49,138 nucleotides of DNA from Hyphomicrobiales bacterium. GTDB lineage: Bacteria > Pseudomonadota > Alphaproteobacteria > Rhizobiales > Rhizobiaceae. The position numbers and the translations under genes are program-made. Of this stretch, positions 17,684 through 26,385 are shown piece after piece; position 1 is the first letter of the stretch, and each line of letters begins with the position of its first letter. The stretch is from assembly GCA_900469615.1 (NCBI GenBank), contig UBYA01000039.1, positions 1 through 49,138 of the forward strand, read 5' to 3'. Below the pieces are notes generated by a model that was given only the letters and a program-made list of their open reading frames with translations, ran no database searches and was not told where the DNA came from.

Positions 17684-20600
17684 ATGCGTCTTTCCCGAAC
17701 GACACTTTCGAATGCCCAACAAGGCGTCCAGCCGGAGGGTGATCTCGACCCCGAACAGGCGGCAGAAGAGGCCCGCCGGGCCGAGCAGATCGCTGCTCGC
17801 CGCGCGTTTCTGGAAGAGAAGATTCGCAATGCCCGCGAAGCCAAGCGCAAGGCGGAAGAGCAGCGTCGCGCAGACGAAAGGCGAGCTGCCGAAGAGCTGA
17901 GGCAGCGCACCGCCGCAGCACCTCCGCCGGTTGTGGAGGCACTGCAGGCGACCGCTGCCGCAAGCGAGCAGGAAATGCCCGTTCTGCCGCAGGGAATTTC
18001 CGCGGAAGATCTCGCATCGCCCGGCTGGCAGAACGCCTTCCTGATGGGCCCGAACGTGCGCTTCACCCGCACGCGCGAAAACGAGATCATCAGCCGTCGT
18101 CCACCCGCCGAGCCGAAGCCCGAGATTCGGCCGGCGACCGCCGCACACGCTGCAATGCGGGTGATGGAGCCGCCTGTGGTCGAAGCATCCGCGGCCACCG
18201 CCGCAACGCCGGCCCCGGCGCCAGCTGAGGCCATCGCCGTCCCGCCCGCGCCCGCGCGGCAGGAGGAGTTCCATCTGCCGCCGCTCGAGGACATGCCGCT
18301 GGTGGTGGAAAGCTACATACCGACAGTAATTCAGAAATCTCCGGCAACCGCGCCGGACGCATTGGAGATGACCGTTATCGCTACCGCATTTTCGAAGGCT
18401 CCCGCGATCGCGCTGGATGCTTCCCCTGTTCAGTCAAGTGTTCCTCAGTCCGTAGCCGCGCCTGTGGTCGAGTCGCGTCTTGCCCATCTTTCCGATTTCG
18501 CCTTCTGGGATGCGATGCCGTTCGAAGGCGAGTTCGTTTCCGCCCTCAAGGGGGAGCCGAAGCATATCGCGGTGCCGTCCGTGCCTGAAGTCGATCCCGA
18601 AGCGATCATTGCGAAGTTTCGTGTCGTCGAGTGCCGCCGTCCGGCTGCAGCCCTCGCGGCGCAGCCCGTTGTCGAGCCGTCTCCGGCAGCCGAAATCGCC
18701 GCGCCTGCCGAAACCGTTTCCAGCCTGCCGGCGGCAGATATCAGCACCCCGGCCATGGACGAGCTTGCAGCACTGGAGGCCGCCGTTCTCGCTCCTGTCG
18801 TGGAGGCGCTGCCCGCGCTTATCGAAGCACCTGCGGCCGAGCCGCAGCCGCTGACGGAACCGGCCGCGACATTCGTGCCGCCTGCTTTCGTAACCGCCGT
18901 TTATGGAGCCGAAGCAGCGCCGGCTGCCGAAACTCGTCCCGCGCCGGTCATGGTCGTCGCCCCGATGCCGACGAAGGTTGCTGCCCCGGTTCCAGCCGAA
19001 CCGATCGTCAAGGCAGCACCGACGATTCCCGCCGTGGAAGCCGCGGCCCAGCGCCTGATCGATGCACCGCCCTCGCGGATTTCGCCGCGCCGGCCCGCCT
19101 CCCTGACGCCGCCCGAGTGGCGCCCGATCGCCGTCACGGCTGATGGGGAATACGAATTTCCGCCGCGCGAATTGCTGCAGGAGCCCGTCGCCCGTTCCGG
19201 CGTGATCATGACGCAGGAGACGCTGGAGCAGAATGCCGGCCTGCTGGAAAGCGTGCTGGAGGACTTCGGCGTCAAGGGCGAGATCATTCATGTCCGTCCC
19301 GGCCCGGTCGTCACGCTTTATGAATTCGAGCCGGCGCCCGGCGTCAAATCCTCGCGCGTCATCAACCTTGCCGACGATATCGCCCGCTCGATGTCGGCCC
19401 TGTCGGCCCGCGTCGCCGTCGTTCCCGGCCGCAACGTCATCGGCATCGAACTGCCGAACGTCAATCGCGAGACCGTCTACTTCCGCGAGATGATCGATTC
19501 GCCCGATTTCGAGAAGAGCGGCTACAAGCTCGCGCTCGGCCTCGGCAAGACCATCGGCGGCGAACCGGTTATCGCCGAACTCGCCAAGATGCCGCATCTG
19601 CTCGTCGCCGGCACCACCGGCTCGGGCAAGTCCGTCGCCATCAACACGATGATCCTGTCGCTGCTCTATCGCATGACGCCGGAACAGTGCCGCCTCATCA
19701 TGGTCGATCCGAAGATGCTGGAACTCTCCGTCTATGACGGTATTCCGCACCTCCTGACCCCCGTCGTCACCGATCCCAAGAAGGCCGTGATGGCGCTGAA
19801 GTGGGCGGTGCGCGAGATGGAGGATCGCTACAAGAAGATGTCGCGCCTCGGCGTGCGCAACATCGACGGCTACAACAGCCGCGTCGCCTCCGCCAAGGAA
19901 AAGGGCGAGACGATCCACGTCATGGTCCAGACCGGCTTCGACAAGGGCACCGGTGCCCCGATCGAGGAAAGCCAGGAAATGGACCTGACGCCGATGCCCT
20001 ATATCGTCGTCATCGTCGACGAAATGGCCGACCTGATGATGGTCGCCGGCAAGGAGATCGAAGGCGCGATCCAGCGGCTGGCGCAGATGGCGCGCGCCGC
20101 CGGCATCCATCTCATCATGGCGACGCAGCGCCCCTCGGTCGACGTCATCACCGGCACGATCAAGGCGAACTTCCCGACGCGCATCTCCTTCCAGGTGACG
20201 TCGAAGATCGACAGCCGCACCATCCTCGGCGAGCAGGGCGCCGAACAGCTCCTCGGCCAGGGCGACATGCTGCACATGGCCGGTGGCGGCCGCATTTCCC
20301 GCGTTCACGGCCCCTTCGTTTCCGACGAGGAAGTCGAAAAGGTCGTCGCTCATCTGAAGCTGCAGGGCCGTCCGGAATATCTCGATACGGTCACCGCCGA
20401 CGAGGACGAAGAAGACGAGGAAGAAGATACGGCTGTCTTCGACAAGGGCGCGATTGCCTCGGAAGATGGCGACGATCTCTACGAACAGGCGATCAAGGTG
20501 GTCATGCGCGACAAGAAGTGCTCGACCTCCTACATCCAGCGCCGCCTCGGCATCGGCTACAACCGCGCCGCATCGCTCGTCGAACGCATGGAAAAGGACG

Positions 20601-20695
20601 GTCTGGTCGGCCCCGCCAACCATGTCGGCAAGCGCGAAATCATCACCGGCAACCGCAATGGCGGCGGCAATTCGGGTAATGACGACTTCGAGTGA
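17684..20695 (+). CDS. ftsK: FtsK/SpoIIIE-type DNA translocase lacking membrane segments
   Basis: Hexameric ATP-driven dsDNA pump that clears and resolves chromosome termini at division. Of 1003 residues, the C-terminal half is standard: alpha domain with LLESVLEDFGVKGEI near 520, Walker A GTTGSGKS near residue 643, Walker B VVIVDEMADL near 775, the ATQRPSVDVITG segment, and a gamma winged-helix near 930-1000 (YIQRRLGIGYNRAASLVE) that would read KOPS sequences and contact XerCD. The N-terminal ~480 residues are unusual for FtsK: a charged coiled coil (roughly 25-75, rich in Glu, Arg, Ala) followed by a long Ala/Pro/Val-rich linker, with no hydrophobic helices. Rhizobia commonly carry a second, membrane-anchored FtsK; this is probably the soluble paralogue. 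Confidence 0.93.
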   Translation: MRLSRTTLSNAQQGVQPEGDLDPEQAAEEARRAEQIAARRAFLEEKIRNAREAKRKAEEQRRADERRAAEELRQRTAAAPPPVVEALQATAAASEQEMPVLPQGISAEDLASPGWQNAFLMGPNVRFTRTRENEIISRRPPAEPKPEIRPATAAHAAMRVMEPPVVEASAATAATPAPAPAEAIAVPPAPARQEEFHLPPLEDMPLVVESYIPTVIQKSPATAPDALEMTVIATAFSKAPAIALDASPVQSSVPQSVAAPVVESRLAHLSDFAFWDAMPFEGEFVSALKGEPKHIAVPSVPEVDPEAIIAKFRVVECRRPAAALAAQPVVEPSPAAEIAAPAETVSSLPAADISTPAMDELAALEAAVLAPVVEALPALIEAPAAEPQPLTEPAATFVPPAFVTAVYGAEAAPAAETRPAPVMVVAPMPTKVAAPVPAEPIVKAAPTIPAVEAAAQRLIDAPPSRISPRRPASLTPPEWRPIAVTADGEYEFPPRELLQEPVARSGVIMTQETLEQNAGLLESVLEDFGVKGEIIHVRPGPVVTLYEFEPAPGVKSSRVINLADDIARSMSALSARVAVVPGRNVIGIELPNVNRETVYFREMIDSPDFEKSGYKLALGLGKTIGGEPVIAELAKMPHLLVAGTTGSGKSVAINTMILSLLYRMTPEQCRLIMVDPKMLELSVYDGIPHLLTPVVTDPKKAVMALKWAVREMEDRYKKMSRLGVRNIDGYNSRVASAKEKGETIHVMVQTGFDKGTGAPIEESQEMDLTPMPYIVVIVDEMADLMMVAGKEIEGAIQRLAQMARAAGIHLIMATQRPSVDVITGTIKANFPTRISFQVTSKIDSRTILGEQGAEQLLGQGDMLHMAGGGRISRVHGPFVSDEEVEKVVAHLKLQGRPEYLDTVTADEDEEDEEEDTAVFDKGAIASEDGDDLYEQAIKVVMRDKKCSTSYIQRRLGIGYNRAASLVERMEKDGLVGPANHVGKREIITGNRNGGGNSGNDDFE

Positions 20696-20737
20696 TCGCG
20701 CAGGGGGATGACGCGGGCTACAGTTATCGCGGAGAGC

Positions 20738-20936
20738 ACGCACCCCCTCCGGCTTTTCGGGACACCTCCCCACAAGGGGAGATTGGTAACTTGCAGTATC
20801 TAATCGCCGCAAATGAATATTCCGCCCGCAGAAACCAAAGCGCAGTGATTTAGAGAGGCGGTACCGCGCACTCCCAACGATCTCCCCCCTTGTGGGGGAG
20901 ATGTCCCGAAAGGGACAGAGGGGGCCAGAGGCTCCG
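20738..20936. repeat. Inverted pair of rhizobial palindromic repeats
   Basis: Two ~45-base arms in opposite orientation (about 20740-20787 and 20878-20930). Each contains CCCCCTC, a TTTCGGGACA core and TCCCCACAAGGGGAGAT, separated by ~90 bases of unrelated sequence. This is a common rhizobial intergenic repeat type. It fills the gap between convergent ftsK and the MOSC gene and could fold into a large structure that ends both transcripts. Confidence 0.8.
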
Positions 20937-20980
20937 CATATTCAGAGCCGACTTCTCGTTGTATCAGGTCGATCCCATTT

Positions 20981-21532
20981 TCAGACACGCTCGAGCCTGA
21001 TGTGCGGCATCGGCGGCAACTCGACCTGGATGGCGTCGTCAGGCTGCACGAGGCCGCCCTGCAGGACGATGCCCATGATGCCGGCCTTGCGGACCAGACC
21101 GCCATCGGCATCGCGATCGAGCACGGCATGCAGCAGGCCCTTTTGAAAATCGTCGATCTGCTTGCAGGGATTGCGTAGGCCCGTCACCTCGACAATTGCT
21201 TCCACGCCGATATGCAGGCGGGTGCCTCGGGGCAGCGAAAGCAGATCGATGCCTCGGGTCGAGATGTTTTCGCCCATGTCGCCCGGCGCGACGGAAAATC
21301 CCTTTCCGGCCAGCTCCTCGAACAGTTCCTCGTGGATGATATGCACCTGGCGCAGATTGGGCTGCGTCGGATCGGCCGCGACGCGTGAGCGGTGCTTGAC
21401 CGTGACGCCCATATGGGCGTCGCCTTCCACGCCAAGGCCGGTCAGCAGTCGAATGTGATCCTTGGTCTGCTTGCTGAAACCATGCACGCCGCTGCTACAG
21501 ACCGACGTCACATATATGCGCTTGTCGCCCAT
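20981..21532 (-). CDS. MOSC domain protein
   Basis: A 183-residue MOSC-domain protein. The domain (named for molybdenum cofactor sulfurase C-terminal) binds pterin-molybdenum cofactor in related enzymes and carries sulfur on a conserved cysteine. Here GLRNPCKQID near residue 120 holds that Cys, with GLGVEGDAHMG near residue 34, GDMGENIS and LHIGVEAIVEVTG. I choose the start at 21532 because GGAAGGG lies 6 bases upstream; the ATG five codons earlier lacks a ribosome-binding site. It diverges from a GntR regulator across a 20-bp palindrome, so it is the likely target of that regulator. Substrate unknown. Confidence 0.88.
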   Translation of the reverse strand: MGDKRIYVTSVCSSGVHGFSKQTKDHIRLLTGLGVEGDAHMGVTVKHRSRVAADPTQPNLRQVHIIHEELFEELAGKGFSVAPGDMGENISTRGIDLLSLPRGTRLHIGVEAIVEVTGLRNPCKQIDDFQKGLLHAVLDRDADGGLVRKAGIMGIVLQGGLVQPDDAIQVELPPMPHIRLERV

Positions 21533-21566
21533 GCCGAACCCTTCCATAAACAGTCTGGATCTCTAT

Positions 21567-21586
21567 AAATTGGTGTATACCAATTT
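21567..21586. promoter_or_regulatory. GntR/HutC-type operator palindrome
   Basis: AAATTGGTGTATACCAATTT: perfect 8-base arms (AAATTGGT/ACCAATTT) around GTAT. This fits the GGT-N-TA-N-ACC type recognised by HutC-subfamily GntR proteins, including PhnF-like ones. It lies 35 bases upstream of the MOSC start and 15 bases upstream of the GntR start, so binding should repress both. Confidence 0.8.
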
Positions 21587-21601
21587 CACGGCGACAGAAT
21601 T

Positions 21602-22339
21602 ATGATGGACGAGACGGATCGACGGGGAGAAGGTGTAAAAACCGGTGGAGGCTGGTCGGCGGTGGCTGCCGAGTTGCGGAGCGCCATCGGTGAAGGCCGC
21701 CATGCCCCCGGCAGTCGCCTGCCGAGCGAGCGCGCCCTGTCCGAGCAGTTCGGTGTCTCCAGAGTAACGATGCGGCGCGCGATTGCCGAACTGGAGGGGG
21801 AGGGCTTGCTACGCGTGGCGCGGGGAAGCGGCGCCTATGTCCGGGCCGACATGCCCGTCCGTTTCCAGATGGGCGACAAGGTGCGCTTCAGCAAGGATCT
21901 GATCGCGACGGATGCAAACCTCACACGCAAGGTTCTTTCCGCCAGAGAAATTCCCGCGACCGCCGATCTTGCCGCGCGATTGAAACTGCAGCCGGGCGCG
22001 GCGGTGCTGGAAATGTACGTGGTCGCCCATGCCGACGAACTTCCGGTCTCGGTCGTCATGCGCAGTTGCTCGGCGAAACGTTTTGCCGGTCTGGCGGAGA
22101 AATTTACTGCAATGGGTTCGTTCACGGCGGCGCTGAAAGAGTATGGCATCATGGACTATTGGCGCCGCTCAACCGACATCACCGCGCGTATGCCCACGGA
22201 AGTCGAGGCCCGCCTGCTGCAGCAATCGCGCCTCACACCTGTCCTTGCCTATGCCGGCGAAGATATCGATGCCGATGGCACGATCGTTTCGTGCCAGATC
22301 GGCTGCTTCGCTTCCGAGCGGGTCGTCGTGACGGTCTAG
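21602..22339 (+). CDS. GntR family regulator, HutC/PhnF-like
   Basis: A 245-residue transcription factor: N-terminal GntR winged helix at about residues 18-80 (RLPSERALSEQFGVSRVTMRRAI, then GLLRVARGSGAYV), then a UTRA effector-binding domain of the HutC subfamily (LQPGAAVLEMYVVAHADELPVSV near 130). It is close to proteins named PhnF, but no phosphonate gene is nearby, so that name would mislead. It overlaps the neighbouring control region with a strong operator-like palindrome. It ends 2 bases before the convergent flavoprotein gene. Confidence 0.9.
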   Translation: MMDETDRRGEGVKTGGGWSAVAAELRSAIGEGRHAPGSRLPSERALSEQFGVSRVTMRRAIAELEGEGLLRVARGSGAYVRADMPVRFQMGDKVRFSKDLIATDANLTRKVLSAREIPATADLAARLKLQPGAAVLEMYVVAHADELPVSVVMRSCSAKRFAGLAEKFTAMGSFTAALKEYGIMDYWRRSTDITARMPTEVEARLLQQSRLTPVLAYAGEDIDADGTIVSCQIGCFASERVVVTV

Positions 22340-22341
22340 GG

Positions 22342-23772
22342 TCAGACCTTCAAGACCTTGTCCGGATTCATGATCCCGGCCGGGTCGAAGGCCGTCTTGA
22401 TCCGGCGCATCAGGTCGATCTCGATGTCCGGGCGGATGGACGCCAGCTCGTCACGCTTCAGCTGGCCGATGCCGTGCTCGGCGGAAATCGAGCCGCCATG
22501 CCGCAACACCAGCCCGTGCACGATCTCGTTGATCTCGCGCCAGCGACCGATGAACTCGGCCTTGTCGGCGCCGACGGGCTGCGAGATGTTGTAGTGGATA
22601 TTGCCGTCGCCCATATGGCCGAAGGCGCAGATGCGCGCGCCCGGCATGGCGGCGACGACGGCTTTTTCAGCCTCCGCCATGAATTGCGGAATCTGCGCCA
22701 CCGGCACCGAAACGTCGTGCTTGATCGAGCCGCCTTCCGGTTTCTGCGCGTCCGACATGCTCTCGCGCATGTGCCAGATGGCCTTCTGCTGCGTTTCGGA
22801 GCTGGCGATGGTCGCATCCTGGATCAGTCCGGCCTCATAGCCCTGTTCGAGCAGCGCCGACATCATCCGTTCGGCCGTTTCGGCCGAATCGGAGGTCGAG
22901 ATGTCGATCAGCACATACCAGGGATGCGCCGTTTCCAGCGGGTCGCGCACGCCCGGAATATGCCGGGTGGTGAATTCGACGCCGATGCGCGGCATCAGCT
23001 CGAAGCCGGTCAGCGCCGTGCCGCAGAGACTCGAGGCGTTCTTGAACAGGGTCAGCGCGTCGTCTACCGATTGCAGCCCGGCAAAGGCCACCTGATGGCC
23101 GAGCGGCTGCGGAAAAAGCTTCAGCACCGCGCCGGTGATGACGCCGAGCGTGCCTTCGGCGCCGATGAAGAGATCGCGCAGATCGTAGCCGGTATTGTCC
23201 TTCTTCAGGCGGCGCAGGCCATTCCAGATCTCGCCCGTCGGCAGCACGACTTCGAGGCCGAGGCAGAGCTGGCGCATGTTGCCATAGGCGAGAACGGCGG
23301 TGCCGCCGGCATTGGTGGAAAGATTGCCGGCAATGCGGCAGGAGCCTTCGGAGCCGAGCGAAAGCGGAAACATGCGTCCATGCTCGGCCGCCGCCTTGTG
23401 AACATCCGCCAGGATGCAGCCGCCGTCGACAACAATCGTATTGCCGATGGGATCGATATCGCGGATGCGGTTCATGCGCTCCAGCGAGAGGATGATGTCG
23501 GAACCGCCCTCGCGCGGCGTCTGGCCGCCGACAAGGCCGGTATTGCCGGTTTGGGGAACGATCGCCGCGCCTGTCTCGCTGGCGAGCTTGAGGATTGCCG
23601 ATACCTCTTCCACCGAGCCGGGCTTCAGCAGCATGGGCGAAGCGCCGTGATAGAGGCCTCTATTTTCCACAAGATGCGGTGCGATCTCCGCGGGGTCTCG
23701 CACCGCATGTTTTTCGCCGACGATGGCGGCGAAGCGATCGAGAAGGTCGGAAGAGGGGGCGGAGCTGCTCAT
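22342..23772 (-). CDS. FAD-linked D-2-hydroxyacid dehydrogenase (D2HGDH/GlcD-like)
   Basis: A 476-residue flavoprotein of the VAO/GlcD family that oxidises D-2-hydroxyacids, such as D-2-hydroxyglutarate or D-lactate, to 2-oxoacids. The FAD-binding region has VVPQTGNTGLVGGQ near residue 75, then NTIVVDGGC, AGNLSTNAGG near 155 and YDLRDLFIGAEGTLGVIT near 200. The C-terminal cap has the metal-binding FGHMGDGNIHYN near 390 and a conserved ISAEHGIGQLKRD. The close relation to D-2-hydroxyglutarate dehydrogenases is from overall look. Removal of D-2-hydroxyglutarate formed by SerA is a plausible role. It lies 33 bases downstream of sua5 in the same direction. Confidence 0.88.
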   Translation of the reverse strand: MSSSAPSSDLLDRFAAIVGEKHAVRDPAEIAPHLVENRGLYHGASPMLLKPGSVEEVSAILKLASETGAAIVPQTGNTGLVGGQTPREGGSDIILSLERMNRIRDIDPIGNTIVVDGGCILADVHKAAAEHGRMFPLSLGSEGSCRIAGNLSTNAGGTAVLAYGNMRQLCLGLEVVLPTGEIWNGLRRLKKDNTGYDLRDLFIGAEGTLGVITGAVLKLFPQPLGHQVAFAGLQSVDDALTLFKNASSLCGTALTGFELMPRIGVEFTTRHIPGVRDPLETAHPWYVLIDISTSDSAETAERMMSALLEQGYEAGLIQDATIASSETQQKAIWHMRESMSDAQKPEGGSIKHDVSVPVAQIPQFMAEAEKAVVAAMPGARICAFGHMGDGNIHYNISQPVGADKAEFIGRWREINEIVHGLVLRHGGSISAEHGIGQLKRDELASIRPDIEIDLMRRIKTAFDPAGIMNPDKVLKV

Positions 23773-23805
23773 GGCGTGTCCTTTGCCTGATGGTGTCGGG
23801 CTGAT

Positions 23806-24780
23806 TTATTCTCTGGGCGCGGCCGCGCGACGCAGCCGGTCGTTGATGGCCTCGCCGAGGCCCTCGTCGGGAATATGCGAAAAGGCGATGGTCGCTGCAC
23901 CGGTGGCATCGGCGCGTTTCATGAAATCGAAGAGGTTTGCGGCGGCTTCGGAAAGATCGCCGGCGAGGCTTAAGTCCAGAACCGCAACGGCATTTGCCAA
24001 GCCAGCGATGTCGGGCGTCCCGAAGCGGATTAGCGCCTCGTTTGCGGAAACCTCCGTCGCGTCGAGCCGCACCGCCGCTCCCGGCGCATAATGCGAGGCC
24101 ATCATGCCGGGCGCCTCGATGGCCGCCGAGGCCTTCTTTTTGCGCTTCAGTTTCTTGCCGGCCACGCGCTCGATCTCGCTTGCCGCGAGACCGCCCGGCC
24201 GCAAGAGGCGCAGCTCGCCATCCTCGACCTTGACAATGGTCGATTCCACGCCGACGACCGAAGCGCCGGCATCGAGGATCAGGGTAATCCGCTCCCCGAG
24301 ATCGTCATCGACATGGTCGGCGCTGGTGGCGCTGATCTTGCCCGACGTATTGGCGCTCGGTGCGGCAAGGGGACGGTCGAAGGCGCGGATCAGTTCGCCG
24401 GCAAAGCCCTGTGGCACGCGGATGCCGACCGTGTCGAGACCCGCGGTCGCCAGCGGATGGATGCCGCTATCGGGTCTGAGCGGCAGCACCAGCGTCAGCG
24501 GGCCGGGCCAGAAGGCTTCCGCGAGCTTGCGGGAGACGGGATCGAAGACCGCGTAGCGCTCGGCCATGGCAAGATCGCTCATATGGCAGATCAGCGGATT
24601 GAAGCGTGGACGCCCCTTCGTTTCGTAGATCCGGGTAATGGCGGCGGGGTTGGTGGCGTCGGCGGCAAGGCCGTAGACTGTCTCCGTCGGCAGGCCGATC
24701 GGCAGGCCCTCCGCAAGGGTTGCCGTTGCGACGTCTATCGCGGTCTGCGGATGTTCGAGAATATCTATGTGTCGTGCCAT
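23806..24780 (-). CDS. sua5: L-threonylcarbamoyladenylate synthase (Sua5 type)
   Basis: Makes threonylcarbamoyl-AMP from threonine, bicarbonate and ATP, the first step of the t6A37 modification of ANN-decoding tRNAs. 324 residues: the YrdC/TsaC catalytic domain (about 1-205) with LPTETVYGLAADA near residue 30, KGRPRFNPL near 55 (the KxR-x2-NP motif) and PSANTSGKIS near 140, then a linker and the smaller Sua5 C-terminal domain (about 225-324). The long form distinguishes it from short TsaC. Probably in a minus-strand operon with the upstream hypothetical gene and the downstream flavoprotein. Confidence 0.95.
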   Translation of the reverse strand: MARHIDILEHPQTAIDVATATLAEGLPIGLPTETVYGLAADATNPAAITRIYETKGRPRFNPLICHMSDLAMAERYAVFDPVSRKLAEAFWPGPLTLVLPLRPDSGIHPLATAGLDTVGIRVPQGFAGELIRAFDRPLAAPSANTSGKISATSADHVDDDLGERITLILDAGASVVGVESTIVKVEDGELRLLRPGGLAASEIERVAGKKLKRKKKASAAIEAPGMMASHYAPGAAVRLDATEVSANEALIRFGTPDIAGLANAVAVLDLSLAGDLSEAAANLFDFMKRADATGAATIAFSHIPDEGLGEAINDRLRRAAAPRE

Positions 24781-24838
24781 GGCCTGCCTGCTTGCAGTTC
24801 AGGCCGTTCTTATGCCCTTCGAGTTTTCGGATCAATCG

Positions 24839-25456
24839 TCAAAGCTGGCGAATGATGTCGCGAAGCTGCTCGTTGCGGGCGCCGAGCAGGAGAACGTTGC
24901 GGATGGCGATCTGCGGATCGTGGGTGTGGAACAGCACGCCGTTGCCGCGAATGTCGCGATTGATCGTCAGCTTCTTGTCTTCCGCCGCCTTGTCCGGATG
25001 GACGGCGACGGCGAAATACATCCGCGAATATTTCAGGCTGATGTCCTCGAAGAAGTTTTCTTCCTGGCCGATACGGGCGAAGAAGTTGGCGATATAGAAG
25101 GCCCAGTTCACTTCCTGATATTGCGCGAACTGCGTGCGCGCGGCAGTGACGTGACAATAGCCGAGATGCGGCGTGTCCTTCAGCGTGTGATGAAAGATGA
25201 GCTTGGGAAAGCGAATGGATTTGTGGAAGCTGTTGAGCCGGTCATGGGTCTTTTCTCCAGCGCCCCTGAGCTTCAGCGCCGTGCGCTCGGCCACCTGTTC
25301 ATGGCTGAGGTATTCCCGTTCTTCCGCCAGCCAATGCGCCCTGTTGCGGTTGATGCGGCCCGTGCGCAGGAATTCGCTGTGCCCCGTCGTCGGTGCCGCC
25401 GGCGCCGGTTCGGGGTCGGCGGGCTTCCCAGCGTCGAAATATCTGAGTTTGGCCAT
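24839..25456 (-). CDS. Conserved rhizobial hypothetical protein (DUF6656-like)
   Basis: A 205-residue soluble protein without signal peptide or membrane helix. Notable segments are GHSEFLRTGRINRNRAHWL near residue 25, HTLKDTPHLGYCHVTAAR near residue 95, and a C-terminal INRDIRGNGVLFHTHDP. I recall a conserved Rhizobiaceae family annotated DUF6656 with this pattern, but the family number is from memory. No function can be assigned. It lies 58 bases upstream of sua5 in the same direction, so it is probably the first gene of that operon. Confidence 0.65.
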   Translation of the reverse strand: MAKLRYFDAGKPADPEPAPAAPTTGHSEFLRTGRINRNRAHWLAEEREYLSHEQVAERTALKLRGAGEKTHDRLNSFHKSIRFPKLIFHHTLKDTPHLGYCHVTAARTQFAQYQEVNWAFYIANFFARIGQEENFFEDISLKYSRMYFAVAVHPDKAAEDKKLTINRDIRGNGVLFHTHDPQIAIRNVLLLGARNEQLRDIIRQL

Positions 25457-25559
25457 GCCGGATCTCGCTATAAAACTCTCTGGACGAGAGGATAGATCAC
25501 AGAGCTTGAGCCGGGCTTAACCGCGCCGGCCCGCCGACCCCTCGAGGAGATGGAAGAAC

Positions 25560-25973
25560 ATGCCGGGAATTACCGATCTCACGCAGCTGCTTTCGAGCAT
25601 GAAGCCTCATCTTGCCGAGGGTGAGTTCGCCTATTGCACCGTGCCGGCTTCGGCGTTGGGCGGCTACCTGTCTCTGGAGCCGATCGGGCTTTTCCGCGAG
25701 AAGGAGGGCGTGACGCTGATCCTTCCGGTGGAGATGGCGCGGCAGGCGGGGCTTCCGGCCGCTCCCGCGATGCGAATGATCACGCTCCAAGTCCACTCAT
25801 CGCTGGAGGCGGTCGGCCTGACGGCGGCCTTCGCCGCGGCCCTTGGAAACGAGGGTATCAGCGCCAATGTCGTTGCCGCTTATTATCACGATCATATCTT
25901 CGTGCCGGCAGGCGATGCGGACCGCGCGATGGCCGCTCTGCTGGCGCTTTCCGCCGCCCAGCCACGCTCCTGA
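25560..25973 (+). CDS. ACT domain protein (DUF2241-like)
   Basis: A 137-residue protein made of one or two ACT-like small-molecule-binding folds: MPGITDLTQLLSSMKP, then FAYCTVP, then MRMITLQVHSSLEAVGLTAAFAAALGNEGISANVVAAYYHDHIFVP, which is the classic beta-alpha-beta pattern of ACT regulatory domains. Stand-alone proteins of this kind are widespread and unassigned; an amino-acid-sensing role is the usual guess. The start has a GGAAG site. Transcribed toward the riboswitch region, 230 bases before it. Confidence 0.85.
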   Translation: MPGITDLTQLLSSMKPHLAEGEFAYCTVPASALGGYLSLEPIGLFREKEGVTLILPVEMARQAGLPAAPAMRMITLQVHSSLEAVGLTAAFAAALGNEGISANVVAAYYHDHIFVPAGDADRAMAALLALSAAQPRS

Positions 25974-26203
25974 GCGCTGGCTGTCGAAAGGTACTGTCGC
26001 AATCAGAATAAAGCGTCATCGATGCGGTGCGGATAACGCATGCGTGCCTCTTCCCGCACGAGCGCATAAGAGGCTGAATTATCTTTCTATATTGGCGTTG
26101 TTCGCAACCGTCCGGTGGCCCCGTTTCGCCTGTCGCCAATTTCGAAGCCGATGTCGCATTGCAGCGCAGCCGCCGACCAGGCGGAGAGCTATGATGCGAT
26201 CAA

Positions 26204-26385
26204 TCTCAAGGTGTCGTCCGTAGGGAGACGAAGAATTGGGAAGCCGGTCAAAACCCGGCGCTGCCCCCGCAACGGTGGTGGAGTGAGGCATGGCGAATAA
26301 AGCCACTGGGTCTGGATCGACCTGGGAAGGTGCCATGTGGTCTTGGCGACAAGGCCGCTCCAGAGCCCGGAAACCAGCCTTGGGC
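26204..26385 (+). promoter_or_regulatory. Cobalamin riboswitch upstream of gbcAB
   Basis: All hallmark blocks are present in order on the plus strand: closing stem CAAGG (26207-26211) with CCTTG (26378-26382); GAATTGGGAAGCCGGT followed by CCCGGCGCTGCCCCCGCAAC near 26233-26272; GCCACTG near 26301; TGGGAAGGTGCC near 26323; and the B12 box AGCCCGGAAACCAGCC at 26364-26379. This is the conserved adenosylcobalamin aptamer. No gene lies between it and the Rieske oxygenase start at 26495, so it should turn that gene down when B12 is plentiful. Confidence 0.95.

Noticed and set aside
21602..22339. Naming the GntR regulator phnF and inferring phosphonate metabolism
   Set aside because: No phosphonate gene is nearby and the operator links it to a MOSC gene; family similarity alone is too broad.
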